A DNA stretch of 64,000 nt from Planctomycetota bacterium (lineage in GTDB: Bacteria > Planctomycetota > UBA1135 > UBA2386). A program made the position numbers and the translations under genes. The stretch's first letter is position 1, and each line of letters begins with the position of its first letter. The DNA is taken from the NCBI GenBank assembly GCA_016794035.1, contig JAEUHS010000011.1, forward strand, positions 1 to 64,000. The letters run 5' to 3'. This document shows, in pieces, positions 16,706-28,539 of this stretch. The notes beneath the pieces were generated by a model. That model was not told the DNA's origin. It saw only the letters and a list, made by a program, of their open reading frames with translations, and searched no databases.

Positions 16706-18274
16706 GTGACCGCGTTCGGCGATCGGCTGCGCGCCGCGAATCCGCGCCGCGCCCGCGCGCGGCGCTGGCTGTTCGTGCCCTACGACCAGCTGCACGACGG
16801 CATCGGCCCGCTCGCGCACGAGCCGGCGCACGAACTCGGCATCGTGCTGGTCGAGAGCCGCGGCAAGGCGCAGCGGCGGCCCTACCACCGGCAGAAGCTG
16901 GCGCTGGTGCTGAGCAACCTGCGGCACTTCGCGCTCGAACAGGCGGCGCGCGGCGTCGCCGTGCGGCATGTCGCCACCGACGACGACTACGCGGCTGCCC
17001 TGCTGCCGCTGGCACGGGAACTCGGACCGATGCGCCTGCAGCGGCCGGCCGAACGCGAGCTGCGCACCGAACTGCATCCGCTGGTGGCGACCGGCGCGCT
17101 GGTCGAAGTGCCGCACGCAGGCTGGCTGACGACCACCGACGACTTCGCGGCGATCGGCGGTCCGCCGTGGCGCATGGACACGTTCTACCGCCAGGTGCGG
17201 CGGCGCAGCGGCATCCTGATGGCGGGCGGCAAGCCCACCGGCGGCAAGTGGAGTTTCGACGCCGAGAACCGCAGGCCGTGGCGCGGCACCCCGGCGGCGC
17301 CGGCGCCGCCGACCTTCGCGGTCGACGACGTGACGCGCGAGGTCGGCGATCTGGTCGGGCGCACGTTCGCCTCGCACCCGGGCACGCTGCGCCTCGAGCA
17401 CCTGCCCGCGACCGCCGCCGACGCCGAGCGCCTGTGGCAATGGGCGCTGCGCGAGTGCCTGCCGCACTTCGGTCCGTTCGAGGATGCGATGGCCGTGAGC
17501 TCCAGCGGGCTGTTCCACACGCGCATCGCGCCGCTGCTGAACCTGCATCGCCTGCTGCCCGCACGCGTCGTCGCCGACGTGCTGGCGACCTCGCTGCCGC
17601 TGCCGAGCCAGGAGGGCTTCGTGCGGCAGATCCTCGGCTGGCGCGAGTTCGTTCGCCACGTGCACGAGGCGACCGACGGCCTGCGTGTCGCCGCCGGCCT
17701 GACGATCGACCAGAACGTGCTGCGCGGCGACCTCGACCTGCCGCCGGCGTTCTGGGGCACCGAGTCGGGACTGCACTGCCTCGACCACATCGTGCGCGAC
17801 GTCTGGAACGAGGCGTACGGCCACCACATCACGCGGCTGATGGTGCTCGGCAACCTCGCGACCCTGATCGGCGTCTCGCCGCGGCAGCTGACCGACTGGT
17901 TCTGGGTCGCCTACGCCGACGCCTACGACTGGGTCGTCGAACCGAACGTGCTGGCGATGGCGAGCTACGGCGTCGGTGGCCTGATGACGACCAAGCCCTA
18001 CGTCGCCGGCGCGGCCTACATCGACCGCATGAGCGACTACTGCCGCGACTGCGCGTTCGACCCGAAGACGACGTGCCCGGTGACGCGGCTCTACTGGCAG
18101 TTCCTGGCCCACAACGAGGAACGGCTCGCCGGCAACCAGCGGCTGGCGATGCCGTTGCGCAGCGTGGCGAAGCGGCCCGCGGCACAGCGCCGGCTCGACG
18201 CGGCCACGGCGCGCTGGGTGCGCGCGACGCTGGCCAAGGGCGAGCGGCTGACGCCCGAGCACCGACCCGACTGA
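16706..18274 (+). CDS. FeS-type photolyase/cryptochrome (PhrB/CryB family)
   Basis: The 522-residue product belongs to the bacterial cryptochrome/(6-4) photolyase family that carries FAD and a 4Fe-4S cluster and repairs UV lesions. The N-terminus WLFVPYDQLHDGIGPL is the family's opening motif. Later come GWREFVRHVH, the FAD-pocket NEAYGHHITRLMVLGN, DWVVEPNVLAMASYG and the cysteine motif DYCRDCAFDPKTTC. The last three cysteines are spaced C-x2-C-x7-C, tighter than I recall for well-known members. GTG 16706 was chosen because the frame is open far upstream but overlaps the opposite-strand gene and lacks ATG near the family start. Confidence 0.88.
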   Translation: MTAFGDRLRAANPRRARARRWLFVPYDQLHDGIGPLAHEPAHELGIVLVESRGKAQRRPYHRQKLALVLSNLRHFALEQAARGVAVRHVATDDDYAAALLPLARELGPMRLQRPAERELRTELHPLVATGALVEVPHAGWLTTTDDFAAIGGPPWRMDTFYRQVRRRSGILMAGGKPTGGKWSFDAENRRPWRGTPAAPAPPTFAVDDVTREVGDLVGRTFASHPGTLRLEHLPATAADAERLWQWALRECLPHFGPFEDAMAVSSSGLFHTRIAPLLNLHRLLPARVVADVLATSLPLPSQEGFVRQILGWREFVRHVHEATDGLRVAAGLTIDQNVLRGDLDLPPAFWGTESGLHCLDHIVRDVWNEAYGHHITRLMVLGNLATLIGVSPRQLTDWFWVAYADAYDWVVEPNVLAMASYGVGGLMTTKPYVAGAAYIDRMSDYCRDCAFDPKTTCPVTRLYWQFLAHNEERLAGNQRLAMPLRSVAKRPAAQRRLDAATARWVRATLAKGERLTPEHRPD

Positions 18275-18323
18275 ACGGATTTTCGACACCGCGCTCAGGT
18301 CGGCGCGCGATCCGGCCGATGCC

Positions 18324-19280
18324 ATGGGCATGTCGGCCCTGCTGCAAGCGTCCCGTTCGTGGTGCGCGGCCCTGGTCCTGGTCGTCACCGCTCTCGCCCA
18401 GGAGCCCGAGTCCACGCCGGATCCGCTGCGCGCGATGCAGCGCGAGCTGGACGCGGCGCGGGCCGAACTGAGGGCGCTGCGCGCCGCGCTCGAGGCGCCG
18501 GCGATCGTGCACGGCGCGCTCGGCGTCACCTTCACCAACGAATACCTGTTCCGCGGCATCCCCCAGGAGGACCGCGGCGCGATCGCCCAGCCGTGGGTCG
18601 AACTAGGCTTCCGCCTGCACCCCGGCCAGCCGGGCGACCTGATGCGCAACGTCGAACTCACGACCGGCATCTGGAACAGCCTGCACGACGGACCGACCGG
18701 CAGCGCCGGCGGCGGCACCGCCTGGTACGAGGCCGACGTCTACGCCGGTCTGTCCGTCCAGCTCGGCGACCGCTGGACCGTCGGCGCCCTCTACACCGTC
18801 TACCACAGCCCGAACGGCCGGTTCGGCACCGTCGAGGAGGTCGGCGGCTCGCTCGCCTTCGACGACAGCGAGCTGTGGTCGCCGATCGCGCTGCAGCCGT
18901 CGCTGCTGGTGGCGTTCGAGGTCGACGGCCAGGCCGACGCGGGACGGCATACGGGCATCTACGCCGAGATCGCGGTCGAGCCGCGCGTCGCGCTCGGCGG
19001 CGTCGACGGCTTCGAGTTCGAACTGCTGCTGCCGCTGAAGGTCGGCCTCAGCGTGCGCGACTACTACGAGCGACCAGCCGGCGGCGGCGACAAGGCGTTC
19101 GGCTACTTCGATGCGGGGCTCGTGCTCGCGGCGACGCTGTCCGGACTGCCCGACCCCGGCCGGCCATGGACGGTCGAGGTCGGCATGCACTACCTCGTGC
19201 TCGGCGACACCAACGAGACGCGCAACAGCGGCGACGACCATGAACTGCTGGCGACGCTGACGCTCGGCACGACGTTCTAG
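18324..19280 (+). CDS. Outer-membrane beta-barrel, TorF-like putative porin
   Basis: The 318-residue protein begins with a signal peptide (SWCAALVLVVTALAQ), then a short coiled-coil (about residues 32-55) and an alternating beta-strand pattern. TFTNEYLFRGIPQ is close to the opening strand of the TorF/Gcw_chp family of putative porins. Aromatic residues and WTVGALYTVYHSP-type strands recur, and the chain ends in Phe (TLGTTF), as outer-membrane barrels often do. The coiled-coil may tether it to the cell wall. It lies 49 bp after the photolyase and converges on the yqeY gene. Confidence 0.7.
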   Translation: MGMSALLQASRSWCAALVLVVTALAQEPESTPDPLRAMQRELDAARAELRALRAALEAPAIVHGALGVTFTNEYLFRGIPQEDRGAIAQPWVELGFRLHPGQPGDLMRNVELTTGIWNSLHDGPTGSAGGGTAWYEADVYAGLSVQLGDRWTVGALYTVYHSPNGRFGTVEEVGGSLAFDDSELWSPIALQPSLLVAFEVDGQADAGRHTGIYAEIAVEPRVALGGVDGFEFELLLPLKVGLSVRDYYERPAGGGDKAFGYFDAGLVLAATLSGLPDPGRPWTVEVGMHYLVLGDTNETRNSGDDHELLATLTLGTTF

Positions 19281-19292
19281 GAGCCTGCGCCG

Positions 19293-19307
19293 GTTCGCCG
19301 GGCGAAC
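19293..19307. terminator. 15-base palindrome between convergent genes
   Basis: GTTCGCC-G-GGCGAAC lies in the 44-bp gap between the stop of the porin-like gene and the stop of yqeY. It could form a small hairpin serving as a weak bidirectional terminator. There is no T-run. Confidence 0.3.
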
Positions 19308-19324
19308 AGCGGGCGCGATCGCGT

Positions 19325-19771
19325 TCAGCCCAGCGACTTCAACGCTTCCTGGACCAGCTTGCCGTCGGCGAGGCCCTTGTACTTCGCCATCCACTCTTTC
19401 ATGAAACGGCCGGTGTCCTTGCCGCCCTGGTAGCCGATCGCCGCGGCGACCTCCCTGACCTTGGCCGCGACCTCGTCGGGCGACATCTGCTGCGGCAGGT
19501 AGGCCTGGATGATGCCGATCTCGAACTGCTCGCGCGCGGCGATCTCGTCGCGGCCGGCGGCGGTGGCCTGCGCCACCGAGTCGGCGCGGGTCTTGACCGC
19601 CTTCTGCAGGATCGCGACCTCCTCGTCGTCGGGCAGCGTGTCGACCTGCGTGTCGATCGCCTTCTTCTTCAGGTCGCTGATCAACATGCGCAGCACCTCG
19701 AGGCGCGGCTTGTCGCCGCCCCTCATCGCCGTCTTCATGTCCTCGGTCAGCTTCGCGAGGTGCTTGCTCAC
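19325..19771 (-). CDS. yqeY: GatB/YqeY-domain protein
   Basis: The 148-residue protein matches the stand-alone YqeY family: LTEDMKTAMRGGDKPRLEVL at the start, the variable LPDDEEVAILQKAVKTR helix region, YLPQQMSPDEV in the middle and KDTGRFMKEWMAKYKGLADG near the end. The YqeY domain is related to the tail of GatB, a tRNA-dependent amidotransferase subunit; the role of the free protein is not well settled. GTG 19771 overlaps the gyrA stop (GTGA), so it is translated directly after gyrase subunit A. Confidence 0.88.
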   Translation of the reverse strand: MSKHLAKLTEDMKTAMRGGDKPRLEVLRMLISDLKKKAIDTQVDTLPDDEEVAILQKAVKTRADSVAQATAAGRDEIAAREQFEIGIIQAYLPQQMSPDEVAAKVREVAAAIGYQGGKDTGRFMKEWMAKYKGLADGKLVQEALKSLG

Positions 19772-22272
19772 GACTTGCCCTCCGTCGGCTTGGGGCCGGC
19801 ATCGGCGCCGGACGGCTCGGCCTCTGCCTCGGGCTCTTCGTTCGGGATGCGCGCGACCGAGACCAGCTTGTCGCCTTCGTTCAGCGCGATGCAGCGCACG
19901 CCCTGGGTGTTGCGGCCGATGACGCTGATCTCCGACGCCTTGGTGCGCACGATCTGGCCGTCCTTGGTGATCATCATCACCTCGTCCTCGTCGCTGACCG
20001 CGAGCAGGTTGACGACCTTGCCGTTCCGGTCGGTGGTCTTGATGTCGATGATGCCCTTGCCGCCGCGGCCCTGCAGGCGGTACTCCTCGACCGGCGTGCG
20101 CTTGCCGTAGCCGTTCTCGCAGACGGTCAGCAGCGTGCCGGTGCCGTCGGTGACGACCATGTCGCAGACCGCGTCGCCGTCGTCGAGGCGGATGCCCCAG
20201 ACGCCGACGGCGCTGCGCCCCATCGCGCGGGCTTCGGCCTCGTCGAAGCGGATCGACATGCCCGCGCGCGTGCCGAGCACGATCGTCTGGCCGGCGCGGC
20301 ACAGGTTGACGCCGACCAGGCTGTCCCCCTCGTCGAGACCGACCGCGATGATGCCGCCGGCGCGGCGCCGGCTGTAGGCCTCGAGCGGCGTCTTCTTGAT
20401 CAGGCCGTTGCGCGTCGCCGTGACCAGGAAGCGATCGTCGAACGACTCGACGCGCAGGATCGCGGTGATCTGCTCCTCGGGCTGCGTCTCGACGACGTTG
20501 GCGAGCGCGCGACCCTTGGCGGTGCGGCCGTAGCTCGGCAGTTCGAACACCTTCTTCCAGTAGACGCGCCCCTTGTCGGTGAAGAACAGCAGATGGTCGT
20601 GCGTGCTGGCGATGAACAGGTTCCAGAGGAAGTCGCCCTCCTTGGTCTCCGCACCGCTGACGCCCTTGCCGCCGCGGCCCTGGGTCCGGTACTGATCGAG
20701 CGCCGTGCGCTTGATGTAGCCCTCGTGCGTGACCGTCACGCACATCATCTCGACCGGGATCAGGTCCTCGGCGACGAAGCTGCCGACCTCCTCGTCGCTG
20801 ATCTCGGTCCGGCGCGCGTCGCCGTACTGCTCGACCATCTCCTGCAGGTCCTTCTTCATCAGGCCGATCAGCACGCTGCGGTCGTTCAGGATCGTCTTGT
20901 AGTAGGTGATCCTGTCGCTGACCTCCTTGTGCTCCTCCTCGAGCTTCTCGATCTCGAGGCCGGTCAGGCGCGCGAGGCGCATGTCGAGGATCGCGCGGGC
21001 CTGGATCTCCGACAGCTCGAACCGCTCGATCAGTCGCTGCCGCGCGTCGTCGGTGTTGGCCGACTTCTTGATGATGTCGATGACCTCGTCGATGTTCTGC
21101 ACCGCGAGGCGCAGACCGTCGAGGATGTGCAGCCGCTCCTCGGCCTTGCGCAGCAGGAAGCGCGTGCGGCGGCGGATCACGTCCTGGCGGTGATCGCGGT
21201 AGCACTCGAGCATCTGCTTGAAGCCGAGCGTGCGCGGGCGGCCGTCGAGGATCGCCAGGTTGATGATCGAGAACGTGCTCTGCAGCGGCGACAGCTTGAA
21301 CAGCTGGTTGACCGTCACGATCTCGTCCTCGACGCTCTTCTTCAGCTCGACGACCAGCCGCAGGCCGACGCGGTCGTTGGTCTCGTCGTTGGCGTCGGCG
21401 ATCGAGTCGATCTGGCCGCTCTTCACCAGGTGGTCGATGCGCTCCAGGATCGTCGTCGTCTTGATCTGGTACGGGACCTCAGTGAACACGAGCGACTTGC
21501 GGCCCTTCTTCTCCTCGACGTGGTACTTGGCGCGGCACACGACCGAGCCGCGGCCGCTGGCGTAGGCGTTGCGGATGCCGCTGCGGCCCATGATGGTGCC
21601 GCCGGTCGGAAAGTCGGGGCCCTGCACGATCTCGAGCAGCTCGTCGAGCGTGACGTCGGGCTTGTCGAGCAGCCGGACGATCGCCGCCGCGACCTCACGC
21701 AGGTTGTGCGGCGGCAGGCTCGCCGCCATGCCGACCGCGATGCCGGTCGAGCCGTTGCAGATCAGGTTCGGGAACCGGGCCGGCAGCACGACCGGCTGCA
21801 TGCGCGTGTCGTCGTAGTTCGGCGCCTCGTCGACGGTCTCCTTGTCGAGGTCCTCGAGCAGGTGCATCGCCGGGTAGCCGAGCCGGGCTTCGGTGTACCG
21901 CATCGCCGCCGGCGGGCTGCCGTCGATGGCGCCGAAGTTGCCCTGGCTGTCGACCAGCTGGTAGCGGGTCGTGAACGGCTGCGCCATGCCGACCAACGTC
22001 GGGTAGACGACCGACTCACCGTGCGGGTGGTAGTTGCCCGACGTGTCACCGCAGATCTTCGCGCACTTCCTGTGCTTGCTGCGCGGCCCGAGGTTGAGGT
22101 CGTTCATCGCCACCAGCACGCGGCGCTGGCTTGGCTTCAGGCCGTCGCGAGCGTCGGGCAGAGCGCGACTCAGGATCACGCTCATCGAGTAGTTGAGGTA
22201 GCTCTCCCGCATCTCCCGTTCGAGCTGGAGATCGGTGATGCGGCCGCCGGTCGGCGGAGTCGGATCGGTCAT
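19768..22272 (-). CDS. gyrA: DNA gyrase subunit A
   Basis: The 834-residue protein is a type IIA topoisomerase cleavage subunit. The catalytic tyrosine is Tyr126 in [10 protein letters not shown]. The gate region is [18 protein letters not shown]. The GyrA-box QGRGGKG is present ([17 protein letters not shown], with a second QGRGGKG later), which favours gyrase over topoisomerase IV. In the quinolone-contact stretch, Ser87 matches E. coli Ser83, while the position of Asp87 is Pro91. The C-terminal beta-pinwheel is followed by an acidic tail ([18 protein letters not shown]). Start ATG 22272. GyrB is not in the window. Confidence 0.95.
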   Translation of the reverse strand: MTDPTPPTGGRITDLQLEREMRESYLNYSMSVILSRALPDARDGLKPSQRRVLVAMNDLNLGPRSKHRKCAKICGDTSGNYHPHGESVVYPTLVGMAQPFTTRYQLVDSQGNFGAIDGSPPAAMRYTEARLGYPAMHLLEDLDKETVDEAPNYDDTRMQPVVLPARFPNLICNGSTGIAVGMAASLPPHNLREVAAAIVRLLDKPDVTLDELLEIVQGPDFPTGGTIMGRSGIRNAYASGRGSVVCRAKYHVEEKKGRKSLVFTEVPYQIKTTTILERIDHLVKSGQIDSIADANDETNDRVGLRLVVELKKSVEDEIVTVNQLFKLSPLQSTFSIINLAILDGRPRTLGFKQMLECYRDHRQDVIRRRTRFLLRKAEERLHILDGLRLAVQNIDEVIDIIKKSANTDDARQRLIERFELSEIQARAILDMRLARLTGLEIEKLEEEHKEVSDRITYYKTILNDRSVLIGLMKKDLQEMVEQYGDARRTEISDEEVGSFVAEDLIPVEMMCVTVTHEGYIKRTALDQYRTQGRGGKGVSGAETKEGDFLWNLFIASTHDHLLFFTDKGRVYWKKVFELPSYGRTAKGRALANVVETQPEEQITAILRVESFDDRFLVTATRNGLIKKTPLEAYSRRRAGGIIAVGLDEGDSLVGVNLCRAGQTIVLGTRAGMSIRFDEAEARAMGRSAVGVWGIRLDDGDAVCDMVVTDGTGTLLTVCENGYGKRTPVEEYRLQGRGGKGIIDIKTTDRNGKVVNLLAVSDEDEVMMITKDGQIVRTKASEISVIGRNTQGVRCIALNEGDKLVSVARIPNEEPEAEAEPSGADAGPKPTEGKS

Positions 22273-22348
22273 GTGCGCAGGGGGGCCGGGCGTTGGGCAG
22301 AGTCGTCGAAAGGACCATTCTTCCGGGGCTGCCTGGACGCTTCAACAT

Positions 22349-22367
22349 TGCTACCGATCCTGTAGCA
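22349..22367. promoter_or_regulatory. Inverted repeat in the gyrA/cinA divergent promoter region
   Basis: TGCTAC-N7-GTAGCA (22349-22354 and 22362-22367) lies in the 159-bp region between the divergent gyrA and CinA-type genes. On the + strand TTCAAC (22341-22346) and TAGCAT (22363-22368) resemble a -35/-10 pair spaced 16 bp, about 70 bp before the TTG start. The palindrome would overlap that -10 and could be an operator. Inferred from pattern only. Confidence 0.35.
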
Positions 22368-22431
22368 TGCTTCCGCGCGCGTCGGCCCGGATGCCACGCA
22401 GGCCCCCGTCCACTGCCCGCCCGAGGTTTCC

Positions 22432-23261
22432 TTGTTCGACAAGAGTGTCATCCTCCTGGTCGTCTCCCGCGAGATCCTCGAAGGGTCCGTGGTCGACCGC
22501 AACGCCGCGTTCATCGCCAGCCGCATCGACGACATCGGCTACCGGGTGCGCACCATCCAGGTGGTCGACCGGGTCGAGAGCGAGATGGTCGCGACGCTGA
22601 AGTGGGCCATCGAACAGAAGCCGACCTTCGTGATCATGACCGGCGGCATGGGGCCGAACTGGGACGACAACGCCAGGCACTGCCTGTCGCAGGCGACCGG
22701 CCTGCGGCTCGAGGAGAACCCGCAGGCGGTCGAGTTCGTGCAGAACTCGTATCGACGCCTGCACGCCAAGGACCTCGTCGGCAGTCCGGACCTCAACGAG
22801 AGCCGGCGCGGCATGGCGAGCCTGCCGAAGGGCGCGATCTGCTACGAGAACATGGTCGGCACCGCGCCCGCCGTGCAGCTCCGCGTCGGCGACACGACGG
22901 TGTTCCTGCTGCCCGGCGTACCCGCGGAGATGCAGCAGTTCTTCACCACCAACGTGCTGCCGGTGATGAACGCCGAGGGCCCGGACACGATCCGCGGCGA
23001 ACGCGTCGTCGACTACCACGGCTACGACCTGTCTTCGATCAGCCGCGCGCTGGCCGACGTCGCCAAGAAGCACCCGAACGTGCAGATCCGTACGCGCACG
23101 CAGGGCTTCGACCGCACGCGCGTGATCCGCATCATGCTGGTCAGCGAGCACGAGGATCAGGCCAGGCTCGACAAGATCCTCTACCAGGCCGAGAAGGACA
23201 TGCGCGAGCGCCTCGGTGTCGAGATCGAGCCGCGGCCGACCGACGCCAGCACGATCGGCGA

Positions 23262-23265
<4 letters not shown>
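22432..23265 (+). CDS. CinA-type molybdopterin-binding domain protein
   Basis: The 277-residue protein contains the MoCF-binding fold shared by MogA/MoaB and the N-terminal half of CinA. Markers are GSVVDRNAAFIASRIDDIGY near the start, VIMTGGMGPNWDDNARHCLS (the T-G-G-x-G-P-x-x-D-D motif) and LLPGVPAEMQQFF, the CinA-type closing motif. It lacks the CinA C-terminal deamidase domain. Related proteins act on NMN/ADP-ribose or have unknown roles. TTG 22432 is the start that best fits; the stop overlaps the mutY start (TTGA), so the two are co-translated. Confidence 0.8.
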
Positions 23266-24329
<1,064 letters not shown>

Positions 24330-24393
24330 TCCCGGCGGCCGCGGCGCTATCGTGCCGGGCTACGCACCCGACGAAGCAAAGCGAGGAACACCG

Positions 24394-25167
24394 ATGGGTC
24401 TGATGACCGGCAAGCACGTGGCGATCTTCGGCATCGCCAACAAGCGCTCGATCGCATGGGGCATCGCGCAGGCGCTGCACCGCGAGGGCGCGCGCCTGGC
24501 GCTGAACTTCCAGAACGACCGCATGGAGGAGCCCGTGCGCAAGCTGGCGGCGGAGCTGCCCGGTGACACCTTCATCGCACCCTGCGACGTGACCGTGCCC
24601 GGCGACATCGACCGCTACTTCGCCGCGCTCGGCAAGCAGGCCGGCCCGCTCGACGGCCTCGTGCACTCGATCGCCTTCGCCAAGCGCGAGGAGCTCGGCG
24701 GCAACTTCGTCGACACCTCGTGGGAGGGCTACCAGCTCGCGCAGCACGTCAGCGCCTGGTCGCTGATCGGACTGGCGAAGGGTGCCATGCCGCTGATGGA
24801 GGGTCGCGACGCCGGCGTCGTCTGTCTCAGCTACTACGGCGCCGAGAAGGTCGTGCCGAACTACAACGTCATGGGCGTGGCCAAGGCGGCGCTCGAGGCG
24901 AGCACGCGCTACCTCGCCAGCGACCTCGGCCCGCACGGCGTACGCGTCAACGCGATCTCGGCCGGGCCGATCAAGACGGTCTCGGCGATGGGCGTCGCGG
25001 ACTTCGGCTCGCTGCTCGACACCATGGCGCAGAAGTCGCCGCTGCGGCGCAACGTCGACCAGGCCGACGTCGGCAACACGGCGCTGTTCCTGCTGTCGAG
25101 CCTGGCGCGCGGGATCACCGGCCAGACGATCTACGTCGACGCCGGCTACAGCATCATGGGGGCGTAG
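24394..25167 (+). CDS. fabI: Enoyl-[acyl-carrier-protein] reductase FabI
   Basis: The 257-residue protein catalyses the last step of each fatty-acid elongation cycle, using NADH. The modified nucleotide-binding motif is IFGIANKRSIAWGIAQ. The catalytic residues match the E. coli numbering plus one: Tyr147 and Tyr157 with Lys164 in LSYYGAEKVVPNYNVMGVAK. AISAGPIKTVSAMGV forms the substrate-binding loop. ATG 24394 is preceded by GCGAGGA (24381-24387), a good ribosome-binding site. The 3' end overlaps the convergent TPR gene by 14 bases. Confidence 0.95.
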   Translation: MGLMTGKHVAIFGIANKRSIAWGIAQALHREGARLALNFQNDRMEEPVRKLAAELPGDTFIAPCDVTVPGDIDRYFAALGKQAGPLDGLVHSIAFAKREELGGNFVDTSWEGYQLAQHVSAWSLIGLAKGAMPLMEGRDAGVVCLSYYGAEKVVPNYNVMGVAKAALEASTRYLASDLGPHGVRVNAISAGPIKTVSAMGVADFGSLLDTMAQKSPLRRNVDQADVGNTALFLLSSLARGITGQTIYVDAGYSIMGA

Positions 25168-26314
25168 CGCCGCCGGCCGGCGGCTCCAACCGCGCCAGGA
25201 TGCGGCTGCGTTCGGCGACGCTCAACGCGCCGCGGCGGCCATCGGCGGCGATCGCGCGCCGCAGCAGTTCGCGCACGGCGTCTTCGGCGCCCGCCTCGTG
25301 CTCCGCGATCGCCGCCAGGTTCAGCAGGCTGCCGAGGTGCTCCGGATCGCGCGCCAGCGCCTGGGTGTAGGCCTCGCGCGCCGTCTGCTGCTCGCCACCC
25401 GCCTCGGCCACGACGCCGACCCGGAACAGGGCCTCGGCACTGCCGGGAAAACGGTCGGCGACGGCCCGGAACTGCTGCAGGGCCTGCTGCCGCCGGTCGT
25501 CGCGCGCCGCGGTGTCGCGGCGCTGCTCGGCCAGTTCGGCGGCGCGCAGCAGCGCTGCGCCGACGGCGAGCGCGACGTCCTCGTCGCCGGGCACCAGCTC
25601 CGCGCCGCGACGAAACGCCGCCGCCGCGGCTTCGGCCTGGCCCTGCGCCACGACCAGCGAATTGGGCTTCGGCCCCGACGGCAGCCCGGCCAGGCGCAGC
25701 AGGCAGTAGCCGAGCCGGAACCGCGCCGTCGCGTCGTCCGGGCGCAGGGCGACGTAGGCCTGCAGGTGCGGCAACGCCGCACGCTCCTCGCCGAGCTCGT
25801 AGCGATACGTGCCGGCGACGCCGAGCAACGCCGCGCGTTCGTTCGCCGGCGCCGCCTCGGTCCGGCCCAGCGCGGCCTCGGCGGTCGCCGCCGCGGCCGT
25901 CATGTGACCCGCCTCGGCCAGCATCACCGCGTGCATCCAGCCGACGAACGGATCGGCGGGCGCGAGCTGCTCGGCCAGGATCAGGTCGGCTTCGCCGGCG
26001 TGGGCGAGGAACAGGTCCGGTGGGTCGGCCAGCGTCGACCGCTGGAACAGGACCATGCCGAGCACCGCGCGCGCCCGGGCCCGGCGCGGATCGATGTCCA
26101 GTGCCTGCCGCGCCTGCCGTTCGGCCGCCGCGTAGTGTCGGCGCATCACCGCCTCGATCGCGGCATCGACGTGGCGCCCGAGCTCGCGCTCGGTGTCGGC
26201 CGACAGCGCCACGACCGGCAGCGAGTCCGCGCGCACCGCCTCGGGCCGCACGGAGACACCTGCGCACGCGCTGCAGACGGCGAGGAACAGGACGGCGCGG
26301 TGCGTCGGAGGCAT
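25154..26314 (-). CDS. Exported TPR-repeat protein
   Basis: The 386-residue protein starts with a signal-like segment (RAVLFLAVCSACAGV); two cysteines at its end make a lipoprotein possible, though the lipobox is not canonical. The rest is helical repeats with tetratricopeptide character, for example MRRHYAAAERQARQALDIDP, ARARAVLGMVLFQR, ALFRVGVVAEAGGEQQTARE and AYTQALARDPEHLGSLLNLA. TPR proteins act as docking scaffolds; no partner is evident. Start ATG 26314 lies 51 bp from the divergent cysteine-synthase-like gene. Confidence 0.75.
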   Translation of the reverse strand: MPPTHRAVLFLAVCSACAGVSVRPEAVRADSLPVVALSADTERELGRHVDAAIEAVMRRHYAAAERQARQALDIDPRRARARAVLGMVLFQRSTLADPPDLFLAHAGEADLILAEQLAPADPFVGWMHAVMLAEAGHMTAAAATAEAALGRTEAAPANERAALLGVAGTYRYELGEERAALPHLQAYVALRPDDATARFRLGYCLLRLAGLPSGPKPNSLVVAQGQAEAAAAAFRRGAELVPGDEDVALAVGAALLRAAELAEQRRDTAARDDRRQQALQQFRAVADRFPGSAEALFRVGVVAEAGGEQQTAREAYTQALARDPEHLGSLLNLAAIAEHEAGAEDAVRELLRRAIAADGRRGALSVAERSRILARLEPPAGGATPP

Positions 26315-26365
26315 CGGCGCGCATCATCGTCTGGTCTGCTCTGCGGGCCAAGCTACGCTTCCGCG

Positions 26366-27288
26366 ATGGCTCGGATCGCCACCGACATCACCTGGCTCGT
26401 GGGCCGCACGCCGCTCGTCGAGCTGGCGCGGCTGTCCCCGCCGGGATGTCGTGTGCTCGGCAAGCTGGAGAGCTGGAACCCCTCGGGCAGCAACAAGGAC
26501 CGCGCGGTCCTGGGCATGATCCGCCACGCCGAGCGCAGCGGCTTCCTGCGCCCCGGCGGCGCCATCGTCGAATGCAGCAGCGGCGACCTCGGCCTGGCCC
26601 TGGCGACGATCGGCGCGCGGCTCGGCTACCGCGTGGTGTTGACGATGCCGGCCGGCGCCGCCGGTCCACGCCGCAGCCTGCTGCTCGCGCTCGGCGCCAC
26701 GGTGGTCGACACGCCCGCGAGCGAAGGCATGCGCGGCGCCATGGCGCGCGCCGATCAGCTCGCCAGGCAGACGCCCGGCGCCGTCTGCCTGCAGGCGTTC
26801 ACCAACCGCGCCAACGCGCGCGCACACGCGGACACGACGGCGCGCGAGATCTGGGAGGACACCGATGGACGGGTCGACCTCGTCGTGGTGCCGGTCGGCA
26901 CGGGCGGCACGGCGGCAGGCTGTGCGCAGTTCTTCCGCGAACTCGGCGTCGGGGTCGTCGCGGTGGAGCCGGCCGGCAGCCGCGTGCTCGCCGGCGGTGC
27001 GGCCGGAGCGCACGACATCCCGGGCCTCGGCGCGGGCTTCGTGCCGGACATCCTGAGGCCAGCGGACGTCAGCGAAATGATCGGCGTCGACGACCGCGAC
27101 GCGGTCGCTGGCGCGCGGGCACTGGCGCGCGAGGAGGCCCTGCTGTTGGGCCCCGCCAGCGGCGCGGTGCTGCACGCCGCGCTGACCCTGGCCCGGCGGC
27201 CGACGAGCCACGGCAAGACGGTCGTCGCCGTGCTGCCGGACCGCGCCGAGCGCTACCTCGATCACACTCTGCTGGAATCGGAGACCTG

Positions 27289-27289
<1 letters not shown>
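26366..27289 (+). CDS. PLP-dependent cysteine-synthase-like enzyme
   Basis: The 307-residue protein is a fold-type II PLP enzyme. NPSGSNKDRAV carries the cofactor lysine (Lys44), and VVPVGTGGTAAG is the phosphate-binding loop. LLGPASGAVLHAAL near the end is the usual S-S/A-G segment. The substrate loop of cysteine synthase, S-G-N-T-G, reads S-S-G-D-L-G here, so the conserved Asn is replaced by Asp. That change may shift substrate use away from O-acetylserine; cystathionine-beta-synthase-like or other amino-acid chemistry is possible. ATG 26366. Its stop overlaps the moxR start (TGATG), so the two are coupled. Confidence 0.8.
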
Positions 27290-28281
<992 letters not shown>

Positions 28282-28404
28282 ACCAAGATCGCCATGGTGC
28301 GTTCTTCACGGCGCATTGACGAGCCGCTGACGAACGAGGGCCGCGCGCAAAAATCTGCTGCTGCTTGGAAAGTTTCGCCCGCTGCTGCGTCTACAGAAGC
28401 GCAT

Positions 28405-28539
28405 GGGACGAGTGGTCCCGGCCGCGTGGTCTGGAACCCGCAAGGAGTTCCAGGCCGATTCGAGAGGGCATTTTTGAATCGCGACCCGGACCCACCGTGG
28501 CCGGCAGTCCAGGGAGAGGATTGCCGGCCACTCTTTTTT
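28405..28539 (+). ncRNA. Candidate structured RNA: consecutive hairpins with terminator
   Basis: The 338-bp gap between moxR and the frataxin gene has no protein gene. It holds three hairpins in a row on the + strand. The first is GGGAC-GAGTG-GTCCC (28405-28419). The second is a 12-bp stem with a bulged A and a GCAA tetraloop (GGTCTGGAACCC 28428-28439, GGAGTTCCAGGCC 28444-28456). The third is the terminator stem at 28497-28531. TTGACG at 28316-28321 could be a -35 element, but no good -10 follows. It may be an independent small RNA, a leader for the frataxin gene or a processed moxR 3' UTR. I could not match it to a known RNA family. Confidence 0.45.
28497..28539 (+). terminator. Intrinsic terminator
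   Basis: Arms GTGGCCGGCAGTCC (28497-28510) and GGATTGCCGGCCAC (28518-28531) pair over 14 positions with one G-T, around the loop AGGGAGA. TCTTTTTTC follows directly. This is the clearest rho-independent terminator seen in the window. It ends the moxR transcript or the candidate RNA. Confidence 0.85.

Noticed and set aside
19293-19307. Second SOS box
   Set aside because: GTTCGCC-G-GGCGAAC has the half-sites in the reverse order (GTTCG before CGAAC) and lies between two convergent gene ends.
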